Assembly: GCA_963765625.1 (NCBI GenBank)
Contig: CAVXXD010000004.1
Coordinates: forward strand, 1-64,000
Direction: 5' to 3'
Origin: CAVXXD01 sp963765625
GTDB taxonomy: Bacteria; Actinomycetota; Geothermincolia; Geothermincolales; Geothermincolaceae
DNA length: 64,000 nucleotides
Below the pieces are notes generated by a model, which saw only the letters and a list, made by a program, of their open reading frames with translations, did no database searches and was not told where the DNA came from. Positions within the stretch are counted from its first letter, which is position 1. Each line of letters starts with the position of its first letter. Of the stretch, positions 9,450 through 17,759 are shown piece after piece. Position numbers and translations under genes: made by a program.

Positions 9450-11447
9450 CTATTCACCTCCTGTTTTCTTGAACGGACTGTATTCTTCGTCAGACTCCTG
9501 GTAGAACTTACCGAAAGTCTCGACCATGTTGAGTCGCAAAGACTGGATGGAAGGGCTGAGTACGCCCAGCGCGATATTCAAAGTATGAAGCATAGCCGCG
9601 ACGATGATGCCGAGGATGACGAACCAGCCGCTGAACTCCGCGGCTAACTCGTTGGCGACGTCGGCCATGATCACCGAGGCCAGGGCGATGCCGTATAGTC
9701 GGGCGTAGCTGAGGATGTGCCCGAAGACCAGAACCGCCTCGATGCCACCCCCAACTCCACCGCCGTAGAATCCCAGTACGATCCCGACGACGGCGATGAG
9801 CACGCCCACCATCAGCCCGGCCTGGGCCGGGACGGCCCATTGGAAGAAAAGAGCGGTGGCGATGCCCAGAATGACCATGAGCCAGCCCACTTTCTCCAGG
9901 GCGTGCCTGCGCTCACCTTCGCGCAGGCGGTCGATGATGCCGACGATCAGGCCGGTGCTCATCTGGATGCAGCCGATGGCCATTACCGCGATGAGCAGCA
10001 AGCCGAAGATGTCCTCGTTGCCCTGGGCGGCCCGCTCCAGAGGCCATCCCCAGGGCTGGCCGTTGGCTGTGGTCCCCCAGACCCAGGCCACGTAACCCTC
10101 GGCCCAGCCTAAGAGGCGAAACAGCAGGTCCCCGAAGAACTCGAAATAGAGCAATCCGAAGAAGAAGGAGCTGATAGCCGATATCATCAGAACATTGGCG
10201 AAGAGCTCCATGATTGTCTTCTCTTTGTTGTTCTGCTTGATCCAGCGCTTCATGAAAAAGACGCCCGCCATCAGCACCAGGGCGTAACCCATGTCGCCGA
10301 GCATGAACCCGAACAGCAGCGGGAAGAAGATGGCCGGGATGAAGGTGGGGTCGATGGTGCCGTACTTGGGGCGGCGCATGAGGATATACATGAACTCGAA
10401 GGGGCGGATGAGAGCGTTGTTGTGGAGCTCCACCGGAGCGTGCTCCATCTCCTCGTGGCTCACGGCCTCCTCGGTGAGCTCCACCTTGCCCTCGAATTTT
10501 TTCTCCAGTTCGCGGCGGGTCTCGTTGACCTTATCCGCCGGCATCCAGCCGGTGATGACGAAGACGCGGCCGCTCTGGGCGAACTTGGGGATGGCCTCCA
10601 GGGAAGAGAGCTTGTCGGCGAGGTATTCCTTCAGGGCCAGGAGCTGAACGTACCACTTGTCGGAGATCTCGTCGATCTCCTTCTGTATGGCGGTAAGCTG
10701 GGGGGGGATCTCCTTGTACTTGGCCTCGATCTCCTTCAGGGCTTCGTCGTAAGGCTTGTCGGCCATCTCCGAAGGGAGGCGCACCTGGTTGACGTTTTCG
10801 GCCGCCAGGAAGGTATGCACCTGCTCGGAGTACATTTTATTGAAGATGACGATGGCCGCGAAGGTGTCCTCGTCTACCCGGGCCGAATGGATCTCGCACT
10901 GTTTGTTGGTGATCTTGTCCAGTTCGTCCTTGATGTAGTCGAGCACGGCGGCATATTTTTTCTCGACCAGCAGAGCGATGGAGGTGTAATGCTCCGACGC
11001 GGTGACCTGGCTGGCCAGAGGGTAGACTTTCCTGATGATGGGTTCGTACTTGGAGAGGCGGGACATCTCCACTTCCAGTTCCTGTTTCCGGCTGATGAGG
11101 CCCTTGAGGGAAGCCTCTTCCTCCTCGACCAGCTCGGTGATGGCGTCCAGGCTTTTTCCGCCGTAATTGCTGTACTGTTCCTTGACGGCGCTGCGCTGCA
11201 CGCGCTCGGCCGGAGGGGCCAGTTCGCCCAATATGGCGTTGTTGCGCATGGTCAGGTTCTGGAGGCGGCCTTTCTCTTCCTCCATGGCCGGATCCATCTC
11301 CATGGGCATGAGAGTCGCATAACGCGGACCTTGTTTCTTGGAGATGTCCTCCAGGTGGAGGATCCCGAGGTTCTGCAGGTCGTCCAGAACGTCGAAGAAG
11401 AGACCTTTGATCCCGACTATCTCGACTTTCGACATTTTTACAAGCAT
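9450..11447 (-). CDS. ntpI: V/A-type ATPase membrane stator subunit I
   Basis: Membrane stator (subunit a homologue) that provides the ion half-channels facing the K ring. It has 665 residues. The first about 340 are soluble, with long charged helices (MEEEKGRLQNLTMRNNA) that hold the peripheral stalks. From about residue 350 (FIPAIFFPLLFGFMLGDMGYAL) there are roughly seven or eight membrane segments. The essential Arg of the ion path is visible in HILSYARLYGIALASV near residue 585. It starts at ATG 11447 behind AAAGGGGAT. Its stop lies within the ribosome-binding site of ntpK. Confidence 0.92.
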   Translation of the reverse strand: MLVKMSKVEIVGIKGLFFDVLDDLQNLGILHLEDISKKQGPRYATLMPMEMDPAMEEEKGRLQNLTMRNNAILGELAPPAERVQRSAVKEQYSNYGGKSLDAITELVEEEEASLKGLISRKQELEVEMSRLSKYEPIIRKVYPLASQVTASEHYTSIALLVEKKYAAVLDYIKDELDKITNKQCEIHSARVDEDTFAAIVIFNKMYSEQVHTFLAAENVNQVRLPSEMADKPYDEALKEIEAKYKEIPPQLTAIQKEIDEISDKWYVQLLALKEYLADKLSSLEAIPKFAQSGRVFVITGWMPADKVNETRRELEKKFEGKVELTEEAVSHEEMEHAPVELHNNALIRPFEFMYILMRRPKYGTIDPTFIPAIFFPLLFGFMLGDMGYALVLMAGVFFMKRWIKQNNKEKTIMELFANVLMISAISSFFFGLLYFEFFGDLLFRLLGWAEGYVAWVWGTTANGQPWGWPLERAAQGNEDIFGLLLIAVMAIGCIQMSTGLIVGIIDRLREGERRHALEKVGWLMVILGIATALFFQWAVPAQAGLMVGVLIAVVGIVLGFYGGGVGGGIEAVLVFGHILSYARLYGIALASVIMADVANELAAEFSGWFVILGIIVAAMLHTLNIALGVLSPSIQSLRLNMVETFGKFYQESDEEYSPFKKTGGE

Positions 11448-11550
11448 ATGCTATCCCCTTTTTTCACTCGCCAGCCCATTTCAACCTGGATTTCCCTGAC
11501 TTATCTACCCAATCCCCCAGTCTCAAGGACAATCGCCGAATATGATGAAA

Positions 11551-11564
11551 GCCTTCGCGAAGGC
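11551..11564. repeat. 14-bp palindrome between ntpF and ntpI
   Basis: GCCTTCGCGAAGGC is a perfect palindrome within the 123-nt gap between ntpF and ntpI. On the minus strand it is followed by TTTCATCATATT. It could form a short hairpin affecting transcript stability or partial termination between the first and second genes of the operon. No long U-tract follows, so I do not call it a terminator. Nothing else recognisable lies in the gap. Confidence 0.35.
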
Positions 11565-11570
11565 CCAGCC

Positions 11571-12011
11571 TCAGTCGCTGGTCGTGGTGACGGCGGTGAT
11601 GATGAAATCGAGGGCCTTGTCGATGTTTTTTATGCCCTCTTCCCTGACCATGGCAGCTTCCTTTTCCGCGTTGATCTTGATCTCTTCGGTCTCCTTGCGG
11701 GCCTTCTCGATCTCGCGCTTGTATTCTTCCTTGCCGATCTCTTCCATCAGGGCTTCCCGCCGGATAGTCGCCGCTTTGCCCTTGGCATCCTCGACCATGC
11801 GCTCGGATTTGCGCCTCTCGTCGTTGGTCTTGGAGCGGATCTCGTTTTCCTTGGCCACGATACGGGTGAAAGCCTCGCTGCGGGACCCCACCCATTTGTC
11901 TTCCAGCTGTCCGGACATGGGCTGCTTTTTTTTGTCCGGCTTTTTCTCCTGCTTCTTATCGCTCTTTGCGCCCTGCTGGTCTTTTTTGACTTTCTCCTCA
12001 GCTTTTTCCAT
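11571..12011 (-). CDS. ntpF: V/A-type ATPase subunit G/H (peripheral stalk), first gene of the operon
   Basis: Peripheral-stalk helix partner of subunit E (H in archaea, NtpF in Enterococcus). It has 146 residues. Residues 1-40 are a Lys/Gln/Asp-rich low-complexity tail (KKDQQGAKSDKKQEKKPDKK), longer than usual. Residues about 45-135 are one continuous charged helix (ARKETEEIKINAEKEAAMVREE) with the heptad-like pattern of this family. Usual family length is about 105, so the basic tail is the extra part. It starts at ATG 12011 behind GAGGGAAAGAGATA and is the first gene after the promoter at 12063-12091. Confidence 0.8.
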   Translation of the reverse strand: MEKAEEKVKKDQQGAKSDKKQEKKPDKKKQPMSGQLEDKWVGSRSEAFTRIVAKENEIRSKTNDERRKSERMVEDAKGKAATIRREALMEEIGKEEYKREIEKARKETEEIKINAEKEAAMVREEGIKNIDKALDFIITAVTTTSD

Positions 12012-12062
12012 TATCTCTTTCCCTCGATATGCTGGAACGGCTTCTACGGGATGTCCTGTAAC

Positions 12063-12091
12063 ATAATAGCCATGCCCATGATTTATGTCAA
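12063..12091 (-). promoter_or_regulatory. Sigma-70-type promoter of the V-ATPase operon
   Basis: On the minus strand TTGACA (12086-12091), a 17-nt spacer and TATTAT (12063-12068) form a nearly perfect housekeeping promoter. A start of transcription near 12055 would give a leader of about 45 nt before ntpF. It is the best promoter match seen in the window. Confidence 0.8.
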
Positions 12092-12130
12092 TAAAATTAC
12101 CACTCGGGAAGTATGGCCTTAAAAGTGCAT

Positions 12131-12161
12131 CCTGCCTGCTTTTCAGGCGTTTGAGGGCAGG
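12131..12161 (-). terminator. Weak hairpin downstream of coaX
   Basis: About 60 nt past the coaX stop the minus strand holds CCTGCC...GGCAGG (12156-12161 with 12131-12136), overlapping an alternative GCCTG-AAAAG-CAGGC hairpin (12134-12148). A short T-run (CTTTTAAGG) follows. It could end the cofactor operon just before the ATPase promoter, but the two stems exclude each other and the T-run is short. Confidence 0.3.
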
Positions 12162-12220
12162 GTGGGCGGGTGGTTAACTATACTGGATGGTAACCATCAA
12201 GGAGGGGTCCCGGCGCGGGC

Positions 12221-12991
12221 TCATATGGCCGCGTTGGATTGATAGAGCAGCCACAGGCCGTGCAGGGTCAGCAGAGGATCGCGTATCTGGACGGTGCGGC
12301 ACTCGTCCACCACCACTTCCGCCAGGCCTCCGGTGGCGATGACCGCGGTATCGGGGCCCAGTTCCTCGAGCATCATCTCCACCAGCCTGTCCACCTGGCC
12401 GGCGAAGCCGAAGACGATGCCGGACTGCATGCTGGCCACCGAATTATGGCCGATAGGGCCTTCCGGGCGGGTCAGTTCCACCCGGGGCAGGCGAGCCGCC
12501 ATGTTAAAAAGGGCCAGAGACGATATCTCTATGCCGGGAGCGATAGCCCCACCCAGGTACTCCCCCCGGGGAGAGATGGCGTCGAAGGTGGTGGCGGTAC
12601 CGAAGTCAACGACGATGGAGGGGGCGCCGTAGCGCTCCAGGGCGGCCACGGCGTTGACGATGCGGTCCGCCCCCAGCTCATCCGGGTTGTCGATGCATAT
12701 GGGCATGTCCACTTTGACATTCTGGCCGACGATCAGGGGTTCGAATTTCCATATGTCCCGGGTCATGTGCTGCATGGCCATGGAGGCGGTGGGTACCACC
12801 GAGCTGACGATGATACCGTCGAAATCGTAGAAAGTCAGCCCTTTGAGCAGCAGAAACCCCTGGTAGTAAAGGGCCAGTTCGTCACCGGTGCTCTTGTTGC
12901 TGGTGGCGGTGCGCCAATGGTGGACCAGCTTGTTGCCGTCATAGGCCCCGATCACCGTGTGAGTGTTTCCGATATCGATAGCTAGTAACAT
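12221..12991 (-). CDS. coaX: Type III pantothenate kinase (CoaX)
   Basis: Phosphorylates pantothenate to 4'-phosphopantothenate, the first step to CoA. The 256-residue product has the ASKHA phosphate-1 loop LLAIDIGNTHTVIGAYDG at its start, GADRIVNAVAAL (about 105-116), VVDFGTATTFD (about 125-135) and GGAIAPGIEIS, all signatures of CoaX. Length is normal. It is the last gene of the block containing nadCBA and panDC, so the kinase follows the enzymes that make its substrate. The start ATG 12991 lies 12 nt after the nadC stop. Confidence 0.95.
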   Translation of the reverse strand: MLLAIDIGNTHTVIGAYDGNKLVHHWRTATSNKSTGDELALYYQGFLLLKGLTFYDFDGIIVSSVVPTASMAMQHMTRDIWKFEPLIVGQNVKVDMPICIDNPDELGADRIVNAVAALERYGAPSIVVDFGTATTFDAISPRGEYLGGAIAPGIEISSLALFNMAARLPRVELTRPEGPIGHNSVASMQSGIVFGFAGQVDRLVEMMLEELGPDTAVIATGGLAEVVVDECRTVQIRDPLLTLHGLWLLYQSNAAI

Positions 12992-13003
12992 AATGTTTCC
13001 ATT

Positions 13004-13834
13004 CTAGACCAGGTCCAGCGCTATATCCAGCGCCGGGCAGCTGTGGGTCAGGGCGCCCACCGAGATGTAGTCCACACCGGTAGCGGCGATCTCCTCGATC
13101 CGCTCCAGGGTGACACCGCCCGACACCTCCAGCTTGACCCGGCCGGCTGCCAGTCCAACGGCTTCCTTGATGGCTGCCGTCTCCATGTTGTCCAGCATGA
13201 CCACCTGGGCCCCGCCTTCGATGGCTTCTTCCAGCTCCTTGAGATTGGTGACCTCGATCTCCACCAGACAGGAATCGCCGTATTCCTCCTTCATCAGGCG
13301 GAGGGCCATTTCGATGCCTCCTACGCCACGGATGTGGTTGTCCTTGATGAGCACGGCATCGTACAGCCCCATGCGATGGTTGGCGCCGCCGCCGATCCGC
13401 ACCGCGTATTTCTCCAGGTAGCGGAGGCCGGGGGTGGTCTTGCGGGTGTCCTTGACGTCCACTGCGTAGGGGGCGGCCAGGCGGGCATACCGGGCCGTTA
13501 AGGTGGCGATGCCCGAGAGGCGCTGCAGGAAGTTGAGGGCGGTACGCTCGCCTTCCAGGATGGGCAGGATGGGCCCCTCCACCCTGGCCAGGCGGGTTCC
13601 GGCCTCCAGGTCGTTCCCCTCCGCGACCATGGGCGAAAACGCCACTTCCCTGCCCAGCAGGTGGAATACGGCCGCGGCTACCGGGAGCCCGGCCACCCGG
13701 CCGTCCTGTTTGAGCAGAAAGAAGCCCTCGCCCCGGTCTTCTTTGGTGAAGAGGGCGCGGGAAGTGATGTCGCCCTGGCTGCGCAAGTCCTCGTCCAGGG
13801 CCAGTCTCACCGTATCAAGAAATTCGCGTTTCAT
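13004..13834 (-). CDS. nadC: Nicotinate-nucleotide pyrophosphorylase (carboxylating), NadC
   Basis: Converts quinolinate and PRPP to nicotinate mononucleotide with loss of CO2. Start at ATG 13834 (MKREFLDTVRLALDEDL), 2 nt after the nadB stop. An upstream in-frame start would add 36 residues lying inside nadB and unlike the family. Visible motifs are GDITSRALF, ERTALNFLQRLSGIAT (about 95-110), the Arg in DTRKTTPGLRYLEKYAVRIGGG (about 125-147) and the barrel end LEVSGGVTLERIEEIAATGVDYISVGALTHS. At 276 residues it has the family length. Confidence 0.96.
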   Translation of the reverse strand: MKREFLDTVRLALDEDLRSQGDITSRALFTKEDRGEGFFLLKQDGRVAGLPVAAAVFHLLGREVAFSPMVAEGNDLEAGTRLARVEGPILPILEGERTALNFLQRLSGIATLTARYARLAAPYAVDVKDTRKTTPGLRYLEKYAVRIGGGANHRMGLYDAVLIKDNHIRGVGGIEMALRLMKEEYGDSCLVEIEVTNLKELEEAIEGGAQVVMLDNMETAAIKEAVGLAAGRVKLEVSGGVTLERIEEIAATGVDYISVGALTHSCPALDIALDLV

Positions 13835-13836
13835 GA

Positions 13837-15498
13837 TCAGGTCTCCCGGTCGTATCCGAGGGCCTTGTGGAGGCAGTTGACGGGGCGGGTGTATGTGGAA
13901 AGGCCTTCGGCCGTCCGGCGATAGATGATGTGTTTCCGCCATTCCTCACGCTGTTCCGGGAAGTCTATACGGCAGTGGCATCCCCTGCTCTCCTCCCGCA
14001 TCAGGGCGGCCTGGACCATCAGGTTGGCCAGGGTGAGCATGTTCTGCACCTCGAACCCGGGACCGGTGTGATATTCGGACTTCAGTACCCTGGAGTTGCC
14101 CTGCAGGAAGAGGGCAGCTTCTCCCAGGCCTTCCCGGCTGCGGCGGAAACCCATGTTGTCCTGCATCATCTGCCGGATCAGCCCGCCCAGCAGGGGGGTG
14201 GTGATGCTGGAAGGGAGCCTTTCGAAGACGTACTCTTCATCGGCTTTGAGGGTTTCGCCTTCGCACTCATCCATGCGCCTGTATATGGCCTCGGATATGC
14301 GCCGCGAGAAGACCAGGCCTTCCAGCAGGCTGTTGGAGGCCAGGCGGTTGGCCCCGTGCACACCGGTGCAGGCCACTTCGCCGCAGCCGTAGAGGCCCGG
14401 CACCGTCGACTGCCCCCAGGCGTCGGTGACCATGCCGCCGCTCATGTGGTGGGCGGCGGGAGACACGGGTATGGGAGTCCTGGTGATGTCGATGCCGGCT
14501 TCCAGGCAGTGCTGGTAGATGGTGGGGAAGCGCATCTTCAGGCGGGACGTCTCGATGACCGTGGCATCCAGCAGCAGGTGGTCGACGTCCAGTTCCTTCA
14601 TCACCCTGACCATCTCGTTGGTGACGATATCGCGCGGTGCCAGTTCGGCCAGGGGGTGGACCCCGACCATAAAGCGGTTGCCGGCCTGATCGACCAGATG
14701 AGCCCCTTCGCCCCGCAACGCTTCGCTGATCAGCCAGCGCGGCGTCTCGGGGAGATGAAGGGAGGTTGGGTGGAACTGCATGAACTCGATGTCGGCTACT
14801 TCCGCGCCGGCCCGGAGGGCCATGGCCACCCCGTCACCGGTGCAGATGGCGGGATTAGTGGTGACGGCGTAGAGCTGGCCCATGCCGCCGGACGCCAGGA
14901 CGACCGCCGGAGACTGGAAGTAGCGTATCTCGCCCTTCCTGCTATCCATGGCCAGCAGGCCGCAGCAGCCCCGCGGCCCGGTGACGATGTCGATGGCATA
15001 CTGGTTCTCGAAGATAGTGATCTGGTCCTGGTTGCGCAAGAAGCGGACCAGGCTGGCTTCGACCTCAGAGCCGGTGGCGTCGCCCCTGGCGTAGACGACG
15101 CGGGCGCGGGAATGACCGCCTTCGGTGGTCAGGGCCAGCTTGCCGTCCACCCGGGTGAAATTGGCGCCGATGACGTCGATCAACTCGCGCACCCGGTGGG
15201 GCCCTTCACGGACCAGGATGTCGACCATGGCTTCCTCGCAGAGGTCTTTCCCCGAGACCAGGGTATCCTGCTTGTGCAGCTCGGGGGTGTCCCCCTCCCC
15301 CATGGCGGACGCGATGCCCCCCTGGGCGCGGCTGGTGGCGGTGTGGTCCAGGGTGGTCTTGGTGAGCAGCGCCACCCGGTAGTCGCGGGCCAGGGCCAGG
15401 GCGGCGGAAAGCCCCGCCACGCCGCTGCCTACGACAATGACCGGGAAGTTCTCGGTGGGCAGCTGCTTCAGGGAATAGTTGATCAGGTATCTGGGCAT
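13837..15498 (-). CDS. nadB: L-aspartate oxidase (NadB)
   Basis: FAD enzyme that oxidises L-aspartate to iminoaspartate, the substrate of NadA. The 553-residue protein has the dinucleotide loop VVGSGVAGLSAALALA (about 20-36), the flavin segment SRAQGGIASAMG (about 57-68), EFMQFHPTSL, and the capping/active-site segment SPAAHHMSGGMVTDAWG (about 345-362). GEVACTGVHGANRLASNSLLEGLVF and a helical C-terminal domain with ESRGCHCRIDFPE follow. The HxMGG-like segment and length separate it from succinate dehydrogenase flavoproteins. It lies between nadA and nadC, separated by 4 and 2 nt. Confidence 0.96.
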   Translation of the reverse strand: MPRYLINYSLKQLPTENFPVIVVGSGVAGLSAALALARDYRVALLTKTTLDHTATSRAQGGIASAMGEGDTPELHKQDTLVSGKDLCEEAMVDILVREGPHRVRELIDVIGANFTRVDGKLALTTEGGHSRARVVYARGDATGSEVEASLVRFLRNQDQITIFENQYAIDIVTGPRGCCGLLAMDSRKGEIRYFQSPAVVLASGGMGQLYAVTTNPAICTGDGVAMALRAGAEVADIEFMQFHPTSLHLPETPRWLISEALRGEGAHLVDQAGNRFMVGVHPLAELAPRDIVTNEMVRVMKELDVDHLLLDATVIETSRLKMRFPTIYQHCLEAGIDITRTPIPVSPAAHHMSGGMVTDAWGQSTVPGLYGCGEVACTGVHGANRLASNSLLEGLVFSRRISEAIYRRMDECEGETLKADEEYVFERLPSSITTPLLGGLIRQMMQDNMGFRRSREGLGEAALFLQGNSRVLKSEYHTGPGFEVQNMLTLANLMVQAALMREESRGCHCRIDFPEQREEWRKHIIYRRTAEGLSTYTRPVNCLHKALGYDRET

Positions 15499-15502
15499 CA
15501 GC

Positions 15503-16420
15503 TCAACCTATGGAGACCATGCGCTCCACCGCCAGCCGGGCGCGGTTCCGGATGTCCTCCGGGACGACGACCCGCGGCTCCAGGGAACGCAGGGACCTGG
15601 CGACCTTTTCCAGGGTGATCAGCTTCATGTTGGGACAGAGCGTGTCGGTGGAGGGGAAGAAGAAGGCCTTGCCGGGGTTTTCCTTCTCCAGGCGGTAGAG
15701 CATGCCCGCTTCCGAACCGACGATGATCTCGCGGGCCGGCGAACGGCGGGCGAACTCGTAGATGCCGCTGGTGCTGGAGACCTCGTCGGCCAGCTCGAGG
15801 ACTTGTTCCCGGCATTCCGGGTGAGCGATGAAGGGGGCCCCGGGGTGCTGCCGCTTCAGGACTTCGATCTGGTCCCGGGTAATGCGGTCGTGGATGGGGC
15901 AACAGCCGTCCCAGACTATCAGATCGCGTCCCGTGACCTTGCTGACGTAGCTGCCCAGGTTGCGGTCGGGCGCGAAGATTATCTCCTCGGCGTCGATGGC
16001 CTCGACCACCTGCACTGCGTTTCCGGATGTACAGCAGTAGTCGCTCTCCGCCTTGACTTCGGCCGAGGAGTTGACGTAGGTCACCACCACGGCGTCCGGG
16101 TGCTCGGCGCGCAGCCGGCGGACGTCTTCGGCGGTGATGGTGTCGGCCAGGGGGCAGCCCGCCTCGGGATCGGGCAGCAGGGTTATGCGGTCGGGGCAGA
16201 GGATGTTGGCCGTCTCGGCCATGAAATGGACGCCGCAGAAGACGATGACCTCCGAATCAACGGCCTGGGCCTGCCGGGCCAGCCCCAGGGAGTCACCCAG
16301 GTAGTCCGCGATCTGCTGGACTTCCCGACGCTGGTAGTTGTGGGCGAGGATGACCGCCCGGCGCTCACGGCTGAGCTCACGGATTTCTTCGAGTATGGCG
16401 TCATCTCCGGTCGGGTCCAT
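15503..16420 (-). CDS. nadA: Quinolinate synthase (NadA), 4Fe-4S enzyme
   Basis: Condenses iminoaspartate with dihydroxyacetone phosphate to quinolinate. It has 305 residues arranged as three repeats. The three cluster-binding cysteines are in VFCGVHFMAE (about 82), AHPECREQ (about 200) and TLCPNMKLI (about 262). AHNYQRREVQQIADYLGDSLGLA and YVNSSAEVKAESDYCCTSGNA are family signatures. It begins the nadA-nadB-nadC unit; an ATG start at 16420 is 48 nt after panD. The cluster requirement suggests an oxygen-sensitive step. Confidence 0.96.
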   Translation of the reverse strand: MDPTGDDAILEEIRELSRERRAVILAHNYQRREVQQIADYLGDSLGLARQAQAVDSEVIVFCGVHFMAETANILCPDRITLLPDPEAGCPLADTITAEDVRRLRAEHPDAVVVTYVNSSAEVKAESDYCCTSGNAVQVVEAIDAEEIIFAPDRNLGSYVSKVTGRDLIVWDGCCPIHDRITRDQIEVLKRQHPGAPFIAHPECREQVLELADEVSSTSGIYEFARRSPAREIIVGSEAGMLYRLEKENPGKAFFFPSTDTLCPNMKLITLEKVARSLRSLEPRVVVPEDIRNRARLAVERMVSIG

Positions 16421-16468
16421 GGTTCCTCCAGATAAAGGTAAGAATGATCGACTGGGTGCGGGGAATGC

Positions 16469-16852
16469 TCAGCAGGTATCGTCGGGGTCGATGTGGTCTT
16501 CGATGTGGACCATGCGGTTGTTCTCGTCCACGTAGACCACTTTGGGCTTGAGGCCGACCGCTTCCGAATCGTCCATGATCACGTAGGTGAAGATGATGAT
16601 GCGGTCGCCGCGGTGGATGAGGCGGGCTGCCGCGCCGTTGATGCAGATAGTCCCGCTGCCGGCTTCGGCTTCGATGACGTAGGTCTCCAGGCGGCTGCCG
16701 TTCTCGATATCGACCACCTGTACTTTTTCGTAGGGCAGGATGTCGGCCATTTTCATCAGATCGGTGTCGATGGTTATGCTGCCGACGTAATGTAGATCCG
16801 CCTCGGTGACCGTGGCGCGATGAATTTTGCTCTTGAGCATGAATCTTTGCAT
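16469..16852 (-). CDS. panD: Aspartate 1-decarboxylase (PanD)
   Basis: Pyruvoyl enzyme making beta-alanine from L-aspartate for pantothenate. The 127-residue proenzyme carries the self-cleavage site at Gly24-Ser25 in YVGSITID, where Ser25 becomes the pyruvoyl group. The catalytic ENGSRLETYVIEAEAGSG region (about 51-68) contains the conserved Arg and Tyr, and INGAAARLIHRGDRIIIFTY is the family signature. The downstream gene panC uses its product. It is 36 nt after panC. Confidence 0.96.
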   Translation of the reverse strand: MQRFMLKSKIHRATVTEADLHYVGSITIDTDLMKMADILPYEKVQVVDIENGSRLETYVIEAEAGSGTICINGAAARLIHRGDRIIIFTYVIMDDSEAVGLKPKVVYVDENNRMVHIEDHIDPDDTC

Positions 16853-16888
16853 TGAATCCTCCGTGCTGGACCTGTTCTACAATCTAAT

Positions 16889-17740
16889 TCAATCCTCCAA
16901 TATGACCAGCATATTGTCAATAAGACGAGCTCTTCCCACCCGCGCCGCCAGAGCCAGAAGGACCTGTCCGCGCACCTCGCTGGAGGGCTCCATGCCTATA
17001 CTATCATAGATGCCCAGGTACTCAATGATTAAGAGCGGTTCGGCGGCCAGCACCTCCCGCATGCGTCCCTCCACCACGCCGGGGTCCCGCTCCCCCGACT
17101 CGACGGCTTCCCTGCCCGCCAGCAGGGCCCGGTAGAGGGCAGGGGCGGCGGCTCTCTCCTCCGGTTCCAGGTAGGTGTTGCGCGAGCTCATGGCCAGTCC
17201 GTCCGCCTCGCGCACCGTGGGGCAGACGCATATCTCCACTTCGAACCCGAGGTCTGAGGCCATCTGCTGGATGACCCTCACTTGCTGGGCGTCTTTCTGG
17301 CCGAAGTAGGCGCGGCCGGCCGGGACCAGGTTGAAGAGCTTGGCCACCACCGTGGCCACCCCCTCGAAGTGGCCGGGCCGGGTGGCGCCGCAGAGGCCGC
17401 CGGTTACCCCCCGCACCACCACGCTGGTCAGGAAAGGCTCGGGGTACATGTCCTCTACCGAGGGGTGAAAGACGTAGTCGACACCGGCCTCCGCGGTCTG
17501 CGCGCAGTCCCGCTCCAGGTCCCGGGGGTATGCGGCGAGGTCCTCACGAGGGCCGAACTGCAGGGGGTTGACGAAGATGCTCACTACCACCACGTCGTTC
17601 TCTTCCCGCGCCGTTTTCATCAACGCGAGGTGCCCGGCGTGGAAGTAGCCCATGGTGGGCACGAACCCGACGCTCAAGCCCTCACGCCGGTGGCGCTTGA
17701 CGGTCTCGCGCATCTCCCCCGGATCGGTGATGATCTCCAT
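16889..17740 (-). CDS. panC: Pantothenate synthetase (PanC)
   Basis: ATP-dependent joining of pantoate and beta-alanine to pantothenate. The 283-residue protein shows the nucleotidyl-transferase motif PTMGYFHAGHLALM (about 28-41), SIFVNPLQFGPREDLAAYPR (about 54-73), GRAYFGQKDAQQV, and the KMSKS-like MSSRNTYL (about 182-189). Length and motif order are normal. Neither panB nor a classical panE occurs in the window, but a Rossmann/DUF2520 protein is directly upstream. Confidence 0.95.
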   Translation of the reverse strand: MEIITDPGEMRETVKRHRREGLSVGFVPTMGYFHAGHLALMKTAREENDVVVVSIFVNPLQFGPREDLAAYPRDLERDCAQTAEAGVDYVFHPSVEDMYPEPFLTSVVVRGVTGGLCGATRPGHFEGVATVVAKLFNLVPAGRAYFGQKDAQQVRVIQQMASDLGFEVEICVCPTVREADGLAMSSRNTYLEPEERAAAPALYRALLAGREAVESGERDPGVVEGRMREVLAAEPLLIIEYLGIYDSIGMEPSSEVRGQVLLALAARVGRARLIDNMLVILED

Positions 17741-17759
17741 GTTGTAGTTCCATTCTTTC

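Noticed and set aside
10422..12122. A 566-codon open frame on the plus strand across ntpI and ntpF
   Set aside because: It is the exact antisense of two well-supported ATPase genes, is Leu/Val/His-rich without family motifs, and has no ribosome site. GC-rich codon bias keeps antisense frames open.
13867..15618. A 583-codon plus-strand open frame across nadB
   Set aside because: Antisense shadow of nadB with a Gly/His/Asp-rich composition typical of reversed GC-rich codons.
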